Positions 52,336 to 64,000 of a DNA stretch of 64,000 nucleotides are shown one piece after another. The notes below the pieces were generated by a model that had not been told where the DNA came from, ran no database searches, and saw only the letters and a list, made by a program, of their open reading frames with translations. A program made the position numbers and the translations under genes. The number at the start of each line of letters is the position of its first letter. Positions within the stretch are counted from its first letter, which is position 1. Source of the stretch: Campylorhamphus procurvoides (lineage: Eukaryota; Chordata; Aves; Passeriformes; Dendrocolaptidae); the NCBI GenBank assembly GCA_013396655.1, contig WBMV01005154.1, positions 895,047 through 959,046 of the forward strand, written 5' to 3'.

Positions 52336-54509
52336 AGCCTTTTCATGTCTATGAGAACAAGTTTAAATTTTATTTCATGCATTGTCTATGAGATTATAAG
52401 CATCCTACTTGCAGATTAGAGAACACACATGTTAACATCTCCAGAGATGGAAGACAGATTAAAGTTTCTGTCTTTTAATCCAGCCTTGTATCTCAGTAAA
52501 CCATCCTACTAGTTAAACTTGTAGGACTCATAATAAAGGTTGTAGGGTACCAAAGGGTGCTGATTGAGATGAATTAGTGTATGAATCACTGAAAAACAGG
52601 CTCAAAGGTCTCCATCTCAGCAGACTAGCTTTGTGCTCTATGATACATACTGTCAAGCAGCAGTTTGCACCTAGTTTGGTAGCAAAAAAGACTATACAGA
52701 AGTAAGATTTCTCTGAGATAAGCTTTGTTCAAGAGCACCACCTAAAGTGGAGTTATCAGATTTATTTCATACTTGATTAGGTCACATTCTTTCAATGGAT
52801 ATGATCATCTGCAGGTCGTAATGAAAGTAAAAGTTTTGACATATGAAAGACAATGATAAAAGCATTCCTTCTCAGTCAGGATTTGTAACAGAGAATATGC
52901 AGGCCCTTGAGGACCTCAGGAATCAACTGGCCTCAGGCTATATAAATGCTGGAAACATGAACCCTGTTATCACACTAAAAAATGACCTGGTTCAGTGAAG
53001 AGTGATAGGTTTGGATCCAGAAATTTACTGAAGGTCTCAAAGGGAAAAAGCATACATCTGAATGCAAAGATAGGGCCTTTCTATTGGTCCAGGAAGAAAA
53101 GCAACCCCCAAAAGACTTGGTTGTCCTTTCCCCATCACATTTACTGTTAATTTTATCCTAGATTGATTAGTTGTGTTTTTACTGTTTTGAAACAAAAAGT
53201 TGCCTGAAGATATGGGCAGCCCTAGGTATTACACAAGAGACAGAAGAGAGAGCAGCAAATAGAGTACATCAGTTATTTCTAACAAGTGCATCAGGCTACT
53301 TCCTTACTACAAAAAGATTTAACAAGATTAAAGTTAACTGCAGTTTCCCAAACACTTTGATCCAAGCTGCAGCATTAACTTACGGCTTTCTTCATTTTTG
53401 CCTAAAAACTAAGAGCATTTTGCAGTTAAATTATATATATGAACAAAGATAATTGCATTTCTAAGACTTATTATCATGCGGTTTACTCTGAAATTTGAGG
53501 GTGTAAATTCTTAGAATATTGTAAAAATATGAAATAAAATGGAGTACTTGTGAGGAGAAGAATTTTCTGTTTGAATTTTGTATATAAAAGATACAATCAG
53601 GTCAGGCATGGAAATGGGTAAAAAAGTACTTAGCGCAGTATTTTCATTCAGGAGTTTATATCTCTTAGAAAGGTAGACCTAAATAGATGTAAATCAGATG
53701 AAAACGTTAATTATGAGGGAAAAGGGCCAAGAAGTTAGGAGAGAAAGAAGAAATATCATTGGTTTGACAGCAATGGCTGCCAGAAACAGCTTGCAAATCA
53801 TTGAACTATGCGAGGACGAAAAGTTGAGTCTAAATTATGGTGAGACTGGGTCTCTAAATCACTTGGGAGCAAAATTATTTCAGTAGACCTTTAATTTTCA
53901 GTAATTGAAAGTCAACATCATGGCAAATAGCTGCAATGTTTTACGGCAGACTATCATGAAAGTATTTTATTTTTCTTTTCTCAAAAATGTATGAAATTTT
54001 CAAACACAGGTAAAAATCAATCATCTTACCAAGAATAGAGAAAGCAGCTCCCTTCCCAAGTGACGTATGGATTCACAGGATAACAAAGGAGATGCACGAA
54101 GTCATCTGTTCGAAATATCTTGCACTTATAGTACCTTTAGCCAGGCCTTCCCAAGTGTTGGACCAGTCATGAAAATGTGTTACTTTAGCAAAGCCAGCAG
54201 CAGAACAATAAGGAAGGAATATTCATTAAAACAAGCAACTCCCTCCATGCCTTACCTCCCCCTCTCTGACTCTATTATCACTTTCTGAATACAGAATTTC
54301 CTTCTTGATCAGGTAACTGCAGGCTCTTGCACTAAAATAAGCAACAGCAACCTGATAAAGATTTTGCATTACCACATAGGATAAAATTCCTTCTGCTTTT
54401 CACCTTCTCCCTTTGGACATACAGAATCCTACCTAGAACTATGTCTCTAGTCCCTGAAAATAATAAATACTAAATATGAGTGTGAGACTAAATATCTGCC
54501 TTTTCCTAA
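52336..54509. other. AT-rich non-coding stretch
   Basis: No gene, RNA or named repeat is seen. Open frames at 53171-53452 and 53698-53886 have no recognisable motif. Confidence 0.5.
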
Positions 54510-55228
54510 AGCATACAGACTGGGAAACAAGATGCTGGAAATCAGTGCCACGGAAGGGGGCCTGGGAGTCCTGGTCAACGTCAGGTTGAATCTGAGTCAG
54601 CAGTGCCCTGGCAGCTAGTAGGGCCAACCCTGTCCTGGGGGGCATCAGGGAAAGCATCACCAGCCAGTTAAGGGAGGGGATTGTCCCACCCTGCTTTGCA
54701 CTGGGGTGGCCTCACCTTGAATATTGCATGCAGTTTTAGGTGTCACAATACATCACATGGCTCTCAGAGATTGTCCAAGGGAGGGCAATGAAAATAGTGA
54801 AGGGCCTTGAGGGGAAGCCACATGAGGAGTGGCTGAGGGCACTTGCTCTGCTCAGCCTGGAGAAGACTGAAGTCTACAACAATGAAGTCTACAAGTTCCT
54901 TGTGAGGGGAAGAGAAGAGGCAGGCACTGATCTCTTCTCTGTGGTGACCAGTGACTGGATATGAGGGAATGGTCTGAAGTTGTGCCAGGGGAGGTTTAGG
55001 CTGGATATTAGAAAAAGGTTCTTCACCCAGAGGGTGATTGGGCACTGGAGCAGCCTCCCCAGGGAAGAGGTCACAGCACCAAGCCTGACAGAGTTCAATA
55101 AATGTTTGGATGATACTCTCAAGCACATGATGTGACTCTTGGGAATGGTCCTGTGCAGGGTCAGGAGTTGGACTTGATGGTCCTTGTGAGTCTCTTCCAA
55201 CTCAGATTATTCTGTGATTTTTCTGTGA
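54510..55228 (+). mobile_element. CR1-type LINE 3' end with terminal octamer repeats
   Basis: This is the clearest CR1 copy. It runs from GGGAAACAAGATGCTGGAAA-type sequence through GATTGTCCAAGGGAGGGCAA, GTTGTGCCAGGGGAGGTTTA and GTTGGACTTGATGGTCCTTG to the end, where ATTCTGTGATT and TTCTGTGA form the degenerate short repeats diagnostic of avian CR1 tails. It is 5'-truncated and has several stops, plus a small internal duplication of GAAGTCTACAA near 54870-54890. Open frames on both strands here derive from the element. Confidence 0.93.
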
Positions 55229-57199
55229 AGTCTGTAAGCACTGGCCATTTGGAGCCCAAAAATCCTTCCTGAGGACATGAAAATCCTTCCTTATCTTTTG
55301 CAAAATTTCCTTTGGCATCCAACCAGTGAAAAACCTGGAGACAGTAATGCTGTCCACCTTCAAGATTCAGCTTTACCCCAGGGAAAGTGGATTTACTCTG
55401 TGAGTGAAGAAAATGGGGCCAACACAAAAGCTCAACATTTTTCCCATGAGTTTCCACACTGTCTGTTGCCATATACTGTGGTTCCTTCCAGACCCTGACA
55501 AGGATTGGTCTCAAGGATAACACATAGGAATAGCATTTGCAAGGAAGCATTTTCCAGTATTATTTTGTCTATAGTTACGCTTTCTTAGAGGCAGAGAATA
55601 AAAGTACTTTAACCTTTTGGGATATTTTAAATGCTACTACGGAGCTGAATCTTGCATGTATTAGTTATGCTGGCCTGCCAAAATATTCCTGGCTTACTCT
55701 AGAACAATCTCTCAAGACAAGCTGAAAGGTGAGCCTTTGTGTTTGCTTAGTCCTTGACCAGATTGGTTGGCCAGATTGGCATGACAATGCCAACAGAGTG
55801 TTTTGGAGACATATATACTGTCCAGATTGGAAAAAAAAAGTGACCTTCAGGTGCCTTTGATCAATTTTAATGTGAAAACAATTCCTAGTTGCTGTGAGAT
55901 TGGACTCCATTTTGACTTGTAACTAGAGCTGTGCAAATTTGGCTCAATTGGCTCAGGCTCCAATTTTTTCTCCTCTTAACTCTTTTTTAATTTCTTTTGT
56001 TTATTTTGTAATAGAAACAAATCCTTGTTCCAAATATCTAAAAATTTATTTTGTTCAAATTTTGTATATTTCAGAGGATAATGTCTCTTTCTTTTCCTAA
56101 ATTCTACTTTATTTTCAGAAGAAGATATTAGTTGCATCATTAAAGATGATACAGCAAAACCAAAAGGTCTGCTGGTAATTCGAAGGCGCTGTTAATGCTA
56201 TAAGCATGATTTCTTTATATCACTACTTTCAGTGACACCATCTTTATATTTATATATACAACTTGCAAAGAATCAGATATTACAGATTTCTGCATCGCAA
56301 AATGAGGAAGGAAAAATTAAATATTTGGTTTTATTGGATGAATAAGCTTATGTACAAAAACTCCAGAGAGGCTCAGAAATCTACCCCAAATCTTAGTATC
56401 TGAATGGCCATTCTTCTTCAGAATGTATATTGGAACCTCAAGGCAAGATGTTCAGAATCCATGGTAAATGTATTTCCTACCAACCAAATCAGGATGATAA
56501 TGTACATTAAAGGGCACAGGGTAATATTTTGTCTTCTTTTAACTCCAGGTATAGAGATCTAAAGCTGCTGGGTTTTGTTTGGTTTTGTTGTAGGTTTGGA
56601 GATTTTGTTTGTTTGTTTTTTTAACCAAAGCCAAAAAATGTGCACAAAATAAATTTGGTGAACAAAAAGAAGAAAAATTGCTAGGATGTCCAAAAGCAAA
56701 ATAATAGGGCAATGCTGTCAAAGCTGATTGCGGTCCACTAATACCCTTCTCTTAACTAAAACTTTACAGTGTCTTAGCTCCCACCCTACTTTATGTAAAA
56801 ATATTAAAAAGTGTGTCCTTAACTAGATCACACTCTTCAAGACTCTAAATCCCTGCATCGGATATAAGGACTCTTCAAAGAAGATAACCCTAATGCAAAA
56901 TGAGGTTATTCTGGATCCAGTTCAAGGGAATGAGCCAAGCATGATTAGCACCATAAGGCTGCATCTACAGAACATCTTGTACAAGCAGTATTAGAAATAT
57001 TAAGTCAGGAAGACAAAATATATACAAGAAAACACAAGCACAGTGATTTTAAGGAAGTTGACATTGATGGGAATTAAGTACTACAGAACATATTGATCAA
57101 ATTTCATAACAGTGTTATAGATATGCATAATAAAATTCCATAGGTCAAATCTACTTCCCCAGATTTTGGAAATGTCTACAAAAACAACAACAACAACAA
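55229..57199. other. AT-rich non-coding stretch
   Basis: A modestly GC-richer stretch with an open frame on each strand (about 55161-55550) directly follows the CR1 tail and has no recognised product. The remainder is AT-rich without identifiable features. A GTTT-rich tract lies near 56570-56620. Confidence 0.5.
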
Positions 57200-57201
57200 C
57201 A
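57184..57201 (+). repeat. (CAA)n microsatellite
   Basis: There are about six CAA units, followed by an A-run, at the upstream edge of a CR1 fragment. Confidence 0.9.
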
Positions 57202-57229
57202 AAAAACACTCAAAAAGAAAAAACACCAA

Positions 57230-57940
57230 AACCAGGAAAGGAGAATTATTCACCAAAATGATGAAAAGACAGAGGTTCTGAGTACTTTCTTCACCTCTGT
57301 CTTTACTAGCACTGTTGGGATTCTGGGCTTCAGAACAGAAATCTGGGTTGGTGCAACCACAAACCCACTGTCAGTGAAGGAAGAGTTGGTTTGTGAACTG
57401 CCACAGGAACTTGATTCCTACAAATTGATAGTCCCCGATGCTGTTTCTCCCAAGAGTTTTAAGAGAGCTGGCTGATGTCATTATGAGGGCACTTTCCATA
57501 ATATTTGAGAAGTCATGGAGGTTGGAGGACTGGAAGAAGGCTAATGTCACCTCCATCTACAAGTAGGGCTTAAAGGAGGATCTAGGAACTTATAATATAG
57601 TCTTACTTCAGTCACTAGGAATGTTATGGAACAAATCCTCCTAGGGGCTATCACAAGTCTGATGAAGCACTTGATTGGGAAAAGCCAACATGGATTCACT
57701 GAGGGCAAATCCTACTCAACAAACCAGATTGCCTTCAACAGACCAGTAACCTGTTGGGTTGATTTGGGGTGAGCGGTGAACATTCTCAACCTGCATTTGT
57801 CCAAAGCCCTCAATATGGTTTCCCGCAGCCTCCTCCTGGAGAAACTGATGCGCGGCAGTCTAGATAAGTGGTCTGTGTGGTGGGTGGGAGCTGGCTGACA
57901 GGCTGCACCCAGAGCGTGGTGGCAAATACCTCCTTTTCAT
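57230..57940 (+). mobile_element. CR1-type LINE reverse-transcriptase fragment, 3'-truncated
   Basis: A mosaic of frames gives the order of blocks expected for CR1 ORF2: a TEVLSTFFTSVFT stretch near 57270, LEDWKKANVTSIYK near 57520-57565, then EQILLGAI...KSQHGFTEGKS (about 57630-57710), then LSKALNMVS...LLLEKLM (57800-57855). These correspond to the reverse-transcriptase fingers and palm leading to the region before the YADD motif. The copy stops near 57940 without the catalytic YADD block or 3' tail, so unlike most CR1 copies it lacks its 3' end. A later deletion or insertion must have removed it. Confidence 0.8.
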
Positions 57941-58436
57941 AATATGATAAATTATCAGTGTATGGAGAGAAATAGCTCCAGAGAAAATGTCATTTTCAGT
58001 TCAGACACCTGTAGTATGTGGAGAGACCTTGCCCCAGGAGCTTTTCTCCATGGACTGTGGAGCGAGTCAACATTACTTAGGCTGGGTGAGTTAGCTGGGA
58101 TAGTCGCAGACTCTGCCAACTCTTATTTATAACATACATGCCCTTTCCTCTATGCCTTCTACTGGCTAGAAATGTTACCCACATACAGCTTGAAGCCACG
58201 CTTACCTTTCTTACCTTCTACCATTCCTGGCCTTCACCAATAACACCTGTAACATGTGCAAATGACAATCTTTGCACAGAAGCTACTGGAACATCTACTT
58301 TTATATGTCTTCCTCCACTTTTTACAAAATTATGCTATGTCAACATATGAAGCAAACTTATTAAAAATTAACATTGTTTTACCTATTCAATGAAAATATT
58401 TCTTACATCAAATGTATAAATAGCCAGTGAAATTAA

Positions 58437-58977
58437 GTTCAACATTTATCCTACGATGTTTTTAAAGCTTCAAACACAAACAATCATAATAAAAAATGTT
58501 CTTGTTTAATCTACAAAATAAGTACATTTGATTTTAATTATCTGGATAATGACCAAGCAAGTACATCAGGCACATCTCTTCTAAGAGATAATGAAAGGAA
58601 CAGAGGAGCAAACAATATCCCTGAGAATAGACCAACACATTCTGACTCTAAAGATGACTCCAGTAATGAAAATCTGTCTGTTGCAAATGATTCATCTTCT
58701 GAGGACTGCACAGAAGATCTTGAAAATCAGGATGATGCATGTGAAAATAAAATTATCAATATGAAGATGAGGAACAGCAGTCTATCACTGAAGAGCTGTT
58801 TGATAATAATGGAATTGAGGAAACAGTCAGCAGTACAGAAACAAATGAAAGCAGAGGAAATGTCAGTGATTACAGTGAATCAGTAACTATTCCTTTAAAT
58901 GCGAGAGAAAGAGAAGACAGTGAGGAAATATACTAGACAGTGATGTTCCTCACTCAGTAATGCACTCGAATGATTAA
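58437..58977 (+). pseudogene. Ser/Asp/Glu-rich coding-like tract with frame changes, possible decayed acidic secreted or nuclear protein
   Basis: One frame is open without a stop from 58437 to 58883 (149 codons; its only Met codons come late). It is strongly acidic between about 58600 and 58745, with pieces such as SDSKDDSSNENLS and NDSSSEDCTEDLENQDD. Near 58750 that composition jumps to the next frame (58751-58933), which reads YEDEEQQSITEELFDN and later EREDSEEIY. A third frame (58924-58974) then gives LDSDVPHSVMHSND. Acidic composition is carried across two frame changes, as in a pseudogene or an exon with indels. The S-x-E sites and D/E/S bias recall SCPP-type phosphoproteins (the DMP1/DSPP group), but also many nuclear acidic proteins. 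I cannot name it, and purine-rich low complexity is an alternative. Confidence 0.35.
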
Positions 58978-59278
58978 AAAGGTTAAATTAGATATAAATA
59001 AATACAAACTCCACAAAAAAACTTTTTTGATGAACAAAAACTGCTAACACGCTGCCTTGAGATCTAAGCAGCAATGTAGTGCATTATTACTATACCCAGG
59101 CAGCAGCAACATAGTGATATTACTGTACCCAGATCCAGAGAGGGTCTGAGAAGGATGAATCAATGGGAAGTGTAGGTGCTTAGGTCCTCTTGGGATTTGG
59201 CTCTCTTCATCTTCACTGAAATTAAGACTCACATTGACTACATTAGGAAATAATTTTCTGCTTCTCTTAATCTTCACA

Positions 59279-59374
59279 TTATCTGATGATACTAGCAGCA
59301 GTACTGATGGAAATATACCTGATGTAACACCACCACAGGAAACTAATGATCATAATGAATCCACTTGCTGCTGA
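59279..59374 (+). pseudogene. Possible continuation of the acidic tract with stop codon
   Basis: This short frame reads SDDTSSSTDGNIPDVTPPQE and then TNDHNESTCC to a TGA stop at 59372-59374, similar in composition to the tract at 58437-58977. The roughly 300 bases in between are non-acidic in this orientation and include a local duplication (ATTACTATACCCAG / ATTACTGTACCCAG). If both pieces belong together, that segment would be an intron or an insertion. Confidence 0.22.
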
Positions 59375-60906
59375 AGTACAAGGATGCAAGAACATGCATC
59401 TATTTAATAACAAAAACAAACAAAAAAACCTAGAAATAAATTAATTTTTTAATCCAAACAAGTGTTTTCATTAGTAGTGTCTTCCTGCTTGATATATTTA
59501 CTTGCAGTTTGTCTTTTAAGTAAATTTTTCATTAATAATATTTAAAAATATTCGTCTGTTTCTACTCCTCATTTTCACACCTTCAAAGAGACTTCCAAAG
59601 ACTTTCAGTTTCTACTAGCACCATCTAATTGTCACTGTGTGGTGGCTAAAGGTAATCAGTGGTTAACTGGTATGAAATACCAGTTCCTAAAGCAGTTAAT
59701 GCTCGGTCAGACCTATTTTTAGTTTTTAACTTGACCATAAATTATCACTTTCATCTGATTTGTAACTCGAATTATTATTTACAATATTCTGTTAAAGAGT
59801 TTTAAGAACCAAAAAACCACAAAATTGTTACTGAACTTTTAACCAAATGTGCCCTGCATAACTACATAGAAATTGTTGCATTTTCTTTCTAAACTTAATT
59901 ACAGTGGCCAAGTGTTGGGATATATTTTAATTTTTAGACAACAGGACAAAAAACAATCCAAAAAGGAAGTATTTTTCCACACAACACAAAACGAAATTGT
60001 ACAACTTTTTGTAGGTTTAAAGGCAGTTACACAAAAACATGGAAGAAAAGTGTTATAGAACTGTTAATCATTAATGTTGCAGCTAAAACCAGCAACTGAA
60101 GGTTCAACACAAGCACAGGACACTGTGCTAATAACCATTACCTAATGACATGCATTGAAATTGTGTAGACACCAAAGGGAATTTATTCTCGGTGTAAAGC
60201 AAGAACTTTATCTCCAAGTGGAAAAATGTAGATTGCCTTTTTTTTTTTTTTGAGAGGAAAGAGAAGAGCTTTAATATATTTTAGATATGAAAGCCAAGGA
60301 TGTGACTCAGCATAAGCAAGTAATGAACTAACAATTAAAAGGGTCAAGAAAGGCCAGAGCACTGAAGTTGTAATTGAGGATGTGTCTAACAGTGATTGAA
60401 ACGGCAAAGACAACCAGGGGTACGGAACCAACTTAAAGTTTAACCTATGGAGACACTAAAAGAATGGAGATGAACAAAAGTCACAGCTATAGGTGTACAT
60501 AATGTCACTGGATATAAAAAAGAGATAATGTGAGTAAAGAAATGAAGAGTCACACAGCAGCTGCAAATGTGGCATTCAACAGGTTTATATATGAAGAAGG
60601 GAGACAAATATTTGCTGAGACAATTGTATAGGTAGGTGATTTCAGAAACTGTTACTTCTTCAGTAGGATGTGGGTAAGGAAAATAATAGAAATTTCTTGT
60701 AGAAGCCATCTGGAGTTTTCAAGAAGATGCTGAGTATCTATGGAAGATAACAAATCTGTGAGGCCAAGGTCTTATAAACTGGGAATTTTATCAGGTTATA
60801 AAATAAGACAGAGAAGAGGTAAGAAATATTGCTGGAAGAAAAAGAGAAAAATTAAAATGAAAGGAGAACCTGACATGCAACATTTAAGGGGGTTTTAACT
60901 TTTCTC

Positions 60907-60956
60907 TTTTTTTTTTTGGTTTGGTTTGATTTGGTTGGTTGGTTGGTTTGTTTTGG
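60907..60956. repeat. T-run and (GGTT)n-like simple repeat
   Basis: A T-run is followed by GGTTTGGTTTGATTTGGTTG-type repeats and more GGTT units. Confidence 0.85.
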
Positions 60957-63198
60957 GTCTTTTTTGTAGGCTACTCTAGAAAGAGATAGGTGTAGCATCA
61001 AAAGGGCAAAGAGGAAATATCTAGCCTATGATGAATGAAAATGACTGCTTTGGTTCATTCCCCCTCCCCAAGTAATGAAAAGATTTGTAAGGTAGCTGTC
61101 AACTTCTTCACTCTCCTGAGAGAAGTTGTGAAGGAGAAAACAATTATCAGTTTTTACCTTTCCCTGAAAAATATCACAGACCAAAAAGAGCCAGGACAAA
61201 ATTCTCAATTAAATTTCACAAAATCTGTATGCATTGCTTGAGAATGCAAAAACTAACAGATTCACTGTTTCTGGAGAAGCAAAGAATTAGATGCAACAAA
61301 AAAGGATAGAGGACAATCATGTATAGCAAAAGCAGTGATGTAAATTGATGCTACCTGGGTACTGTGTGGTGAAGCATATTGAATTTCGGAATATTAACTG
61401 TATCATAATTCAGGTCAAAGAACACATTTAAGGTATCTTTTATGAGTCTTGGGCAAACTTAGATGAATAAAGAATGAGCTGAGTAGTTTTTGATACTACA
61501 GATGTGTAAAAATCAAAGCAAAAGAGCTTCCATTCACTCCTTTGAGCTTTCAGAATGCCTTTAGGTCTTTCCATTAGAAGACAGAAGTCCCTTAGAAGGA
61601 TCAGAAAACAATATTCCTTTGGGAGCAAGTTGTTATCTGTAATACAATTGCCCTTTAAAAAAAAAAAAAGGAAACAAAAACTGACAGACTACTGATTAAC
61701 AAATTTAATGCAAAAATGCTCAAGATAAAAAAAGGATTTTAGATCTCCTAGCTTTGCAAAGTCAAGCTCATAGGAAGAGTGTTTTATTTGAAAAAATACA
61801 AATTGTCTTACATTATCTAACTATCTTGGCTATGTAACCAAGCACTCCAAGGGCTTGTCTGACTATTACAGGTGTAAGAATAGAACAGAAGAATTTCCAA
61901 TGCTAGCCCACAATTTTGCAGAACACAAGCTGACAAAAACATTCATGACACTGTTGAACACTCCTATTTAAACAAAGTCCTTCATATACAGAGGACTCCT
62001 GCAACAACTGCAAAGCAACCCACAATTAGTATGTGTTTGAACATACTAACCAACATACGTATGAGGAAAGAAGCATCAGTTCAGGAGTGTTAATGCAGCT
62101 ATCTGTCTTGAAGAACACAGGACTAGAAGGAACCAGGTAGGTCACTAACATTAAGTGCCCACTGTTATGGACTGCACACATTAGATTCAAGGAGATCTGC
62201 TGAGCATCTGCTTCAAAACTACCACACCCAAAAGGCGGCAGAAGTGTTCCCTTCTTCACATCATAAACAGTAAAACTAAAACACAATCCAAGCTATAATG
62301 TGTCCGAGACAGAGGATGAGAATTGGCAGAGTTCTAGGTCTCTCCAAAAAGCAGGGTCATGGTCAATTTAACTGTCTACATTCTGCTGGATACCCAGCCA
62401 CAAAACTTGCACAGAGAGGTACAAAACGACCTCTTTTCCCTGAAATATTGTTTCTGAGAGGAAAAAAAAAGAATCTGCTGCTGTTCTTGAATCCAGTAGT
62501 TGATTTAGCCCTATATGTTTCAACGAGTCACACAATAGCTGCAATAAGATTTTAGATTGTACTAAAAATTCAAATTTTAAAGTTTAAAATTTTAAAAGAA
62601 ACATTCCTGTAGTAAGACACTGTTACTTCTTAGCACCTGCTTTGCAGGTCCCCAAGAAGATGACTATCTCCAGGAAAAAAAGGAAGACCTTGCTAAGATT
62701 CCTCAGCACACATGTAACACTATTGTTACAATCTCATTTTCATCTTTACTTTCCTTCATTTCCTCCACAACAGTAGGACAGTTTTTTATGTCCTGAAATG
62801 TAAGAAGGAACTTTGTGATGGTACTTTGCTGAGAACAGCAAATTCAACATTGCAGCTCTGGCTCTTCAGGCTTGGTACTGTTAAGGGGATTTATCTCAGC
62901 TAACTTCAGCTATCTAAAATATTAAATTTCTCTCCTGAGCTGGTTTTCATGCATCTTCTCATTAACTATAAGGAAGAAAAGCACATTCACAGGGTAAGTC
63001 ACTCTAAAATAAATGCATAGGACACGTAAAGAAGGGGACTCTGAAACCAATCTTTAGGGGGACAAAATTTTCGGCCATCTGCTCTGTGGTGCTGGATGCC
63101 AGTGTTTTGCCGGGAATTTTCAGACTTGAAGGGAGCAGGGAGGGCAGGGCAAGGGGAGCAATCTCATGCCTTGCTCTGTCATACGGTTTCATTCAGAC

Positions 63199-63226
63199 AT
63201 ATACATACATACATATATATATATAC
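63199..63226. repeat. (ATAC)n/(AT)n microsatellite
   Basis: ATAC units merge into AT units. Confidence 0.9.
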
Positions 63227-63400
63227 AGATGTACATATAGGGTAGCTAGTTGCACTCAGCAAATACAAGACTGCCAAAGACTTTAACCATAATTTTTCAG
63301 CAAATATGTAACTCAGGGCAGATAAGAGAATTGCTGTAACTGAATTTAATTAGAATTAACACCTTACTGTTGAACACCTATGAAACACTGTGCAGCCCTC

Positions 63401-64000
63401 TGTATATCACTGGGGCACCATTTACCATGAGGTGTCACCTTCCTCCTCCTGTACCCCCCCCCCATAGTTAAAGGTGTGCTCCCTCTCCCCTCATGGCTTA
63501 AGACCAAGTGTTAGAAAACACAAATCTTGGCAAATACAGGCGGCCCAGCTCCAGTACTGGGTGTTGGGTGGGCACAGAGAGTGCCGGTGGCTGCTGTTTG
63601 GGGATGAATGCCTGTACAGAACAGTTATAAACATCTTGCTCTTCCCTCTGTTTTTTTTTGCTTTTATTTCCTTTTCTTTCCCTTTCTTTCTTTTTCTTTC
63701 TCTCTCTCCCCCACAGTTCCCATTGGAAGCTTGGCATCAAATAAATGGTTGAGAAGCTAAGTCTGAAAGCTTTAGTGCTTCTCCCTGTTTAACTGCTGCC
63801 GTCAAGACCACTGAAGTAGAATAGGAAGGGAAACAGGAATTTCCCCTTCGAAGCCTTGCTTTACTGATCCTGTCATGACAGCACTTCAAAGAGAACCGGT
63901 TCCTCCCCCTCCCAGGCCAACTTCCACCCTCAGCAATTCTACAGAGCAGCTGGGCTCATTAAAGCCCTTACAGCACAGGAAACAGCACAAAGAACTAAAT
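63401..64000 (+). other. GC-richer end segment with pyrimidine tract and candidate splice acceptor
   Basis: G+C rises relative to the neighbouring AT-rich DNA. A C10 run lies near 63456, and a long C/T tract (about 63640-63712) ends in CCCCCACAG at 63708-63716, a textbook polypyrimidine-plus-AG acceptor. Sequence after 63716 has no long open frame (the longest is about 13 codons before a stop), so if it is an exon it would be non-coding or terminal. It may equally be a simple pyrimidine repeat. No partner donor could be assigned. Confidence 0.25.

Larger units (their letters stand above)
59375..63400. other. AT-rich non-coding stretch
   Basis: No gene is recognised. Simple sequence includes a T14 run at 60238-60251, a T-run followed by GGTTT/GGTT repeats at 60907-60956, an A13 run at 61657-61669 and ATAC/AT repeats at 63199-63226. 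Confidence 0.5.

Noticed and set aside
52027..52419. 130-codon open frame with hydrophobic stretches
   Set aside because: It overlaps the ancient LINE 3' end; the pyrimidine-rich sequence gives Leu/Ser/Phe by composition.
54740..55200. Overlapping frames of 74-120 codons on both strands
   Set aside because: They lie within the CR1 copy at 54510-55228; the minus-strand frames are antisense shadows.
58138..58350. Frame beginning with a signal-peptide-like MPFPLCLLLA upstream of the acidic tract
   Set aside because: It is short and in a different frame from the acidic tract, and no splice sites could be assigned, so linking them would be speculation.
1..64000. tRNA, snRNA, rRNA or CRISPR arrays
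   Set aside because: No tRNA B-box context, snRNA start signature or regularly spaced repeats were seen on reading either strand.

Overview
The window looks like about 64 kb of bird nuclear DNA from an AT-rich, gene-poor region (intergenic or deep intronic). The taxonomic call rests on retroelements. There are several CR1-type LINE fragments, one ending in the short ATTCTGTGA-like repeats typical of avian CR1. There are also two solo LTRs of types common in bird genomes, and one older amniote CR1/L3-type 3' end. I see nothing bacterial or viral apart from old endogenous LTRs. There is no operon-like packing and no RNA gene. No open frame in the window gives a convincing intact protein; the longest Met-started frame is 144 codons.

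Layout. 1-5.77 kb: AT-rich single-copy-looking DNA. 5.78-6.66 kb: a GC-elevated block with open frames on both strands, possibly an old LTR on the minus strand. 9.36-9.93 kb: a solo ERVL-like LTR on the minus strand. 10.7-11.4 kb: an old minus-strand CR1 fragment, followed at 11.70-11.81 kb by a roughly 100-nt stem-loop. 11.8-28.8 kb: mostly unannotatable, with two stretches that look like possible conserved non-coding elements and one strong G-quadruplex motif. 28.77-29.36 kb: a solo LTR with clear inverted ends and a near-perfect 6-bp target duplication. 29.4-38.1 kb: unannotatable, with another G-quadruplex motif and a third enhancer-like TAAT cluster. 38.1-39.0 kb, 44.45-45.19 kb, 54.5-55.23 kb and 57.2-57.94 kb: four plus-strand CR1 fragments. 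51.85-52.34 kb: an ancient CR1/L3-type 3' end. 58.44-58.98 kb: a Ser/Asp/Glu-rich coding-like tract broken by two frame changes, with a possible short tail at 59.28 kb. This is the best candidate for a decayed gene or an unrecognised exon. The last 0.6 kb is GC-richer and has a strong pyrimidine tract with an AG acceptor at 63716.

No set of genes works together here. The content is a layered record of transposon insertions, with old L3/CR1-like remnants, mid-age CR1 copies and better-preserved solo LTRs, plus a few non-coding signals worth testing. Repeat-family names come from recognising characteristic consensus stretches by eye, not from a database search.
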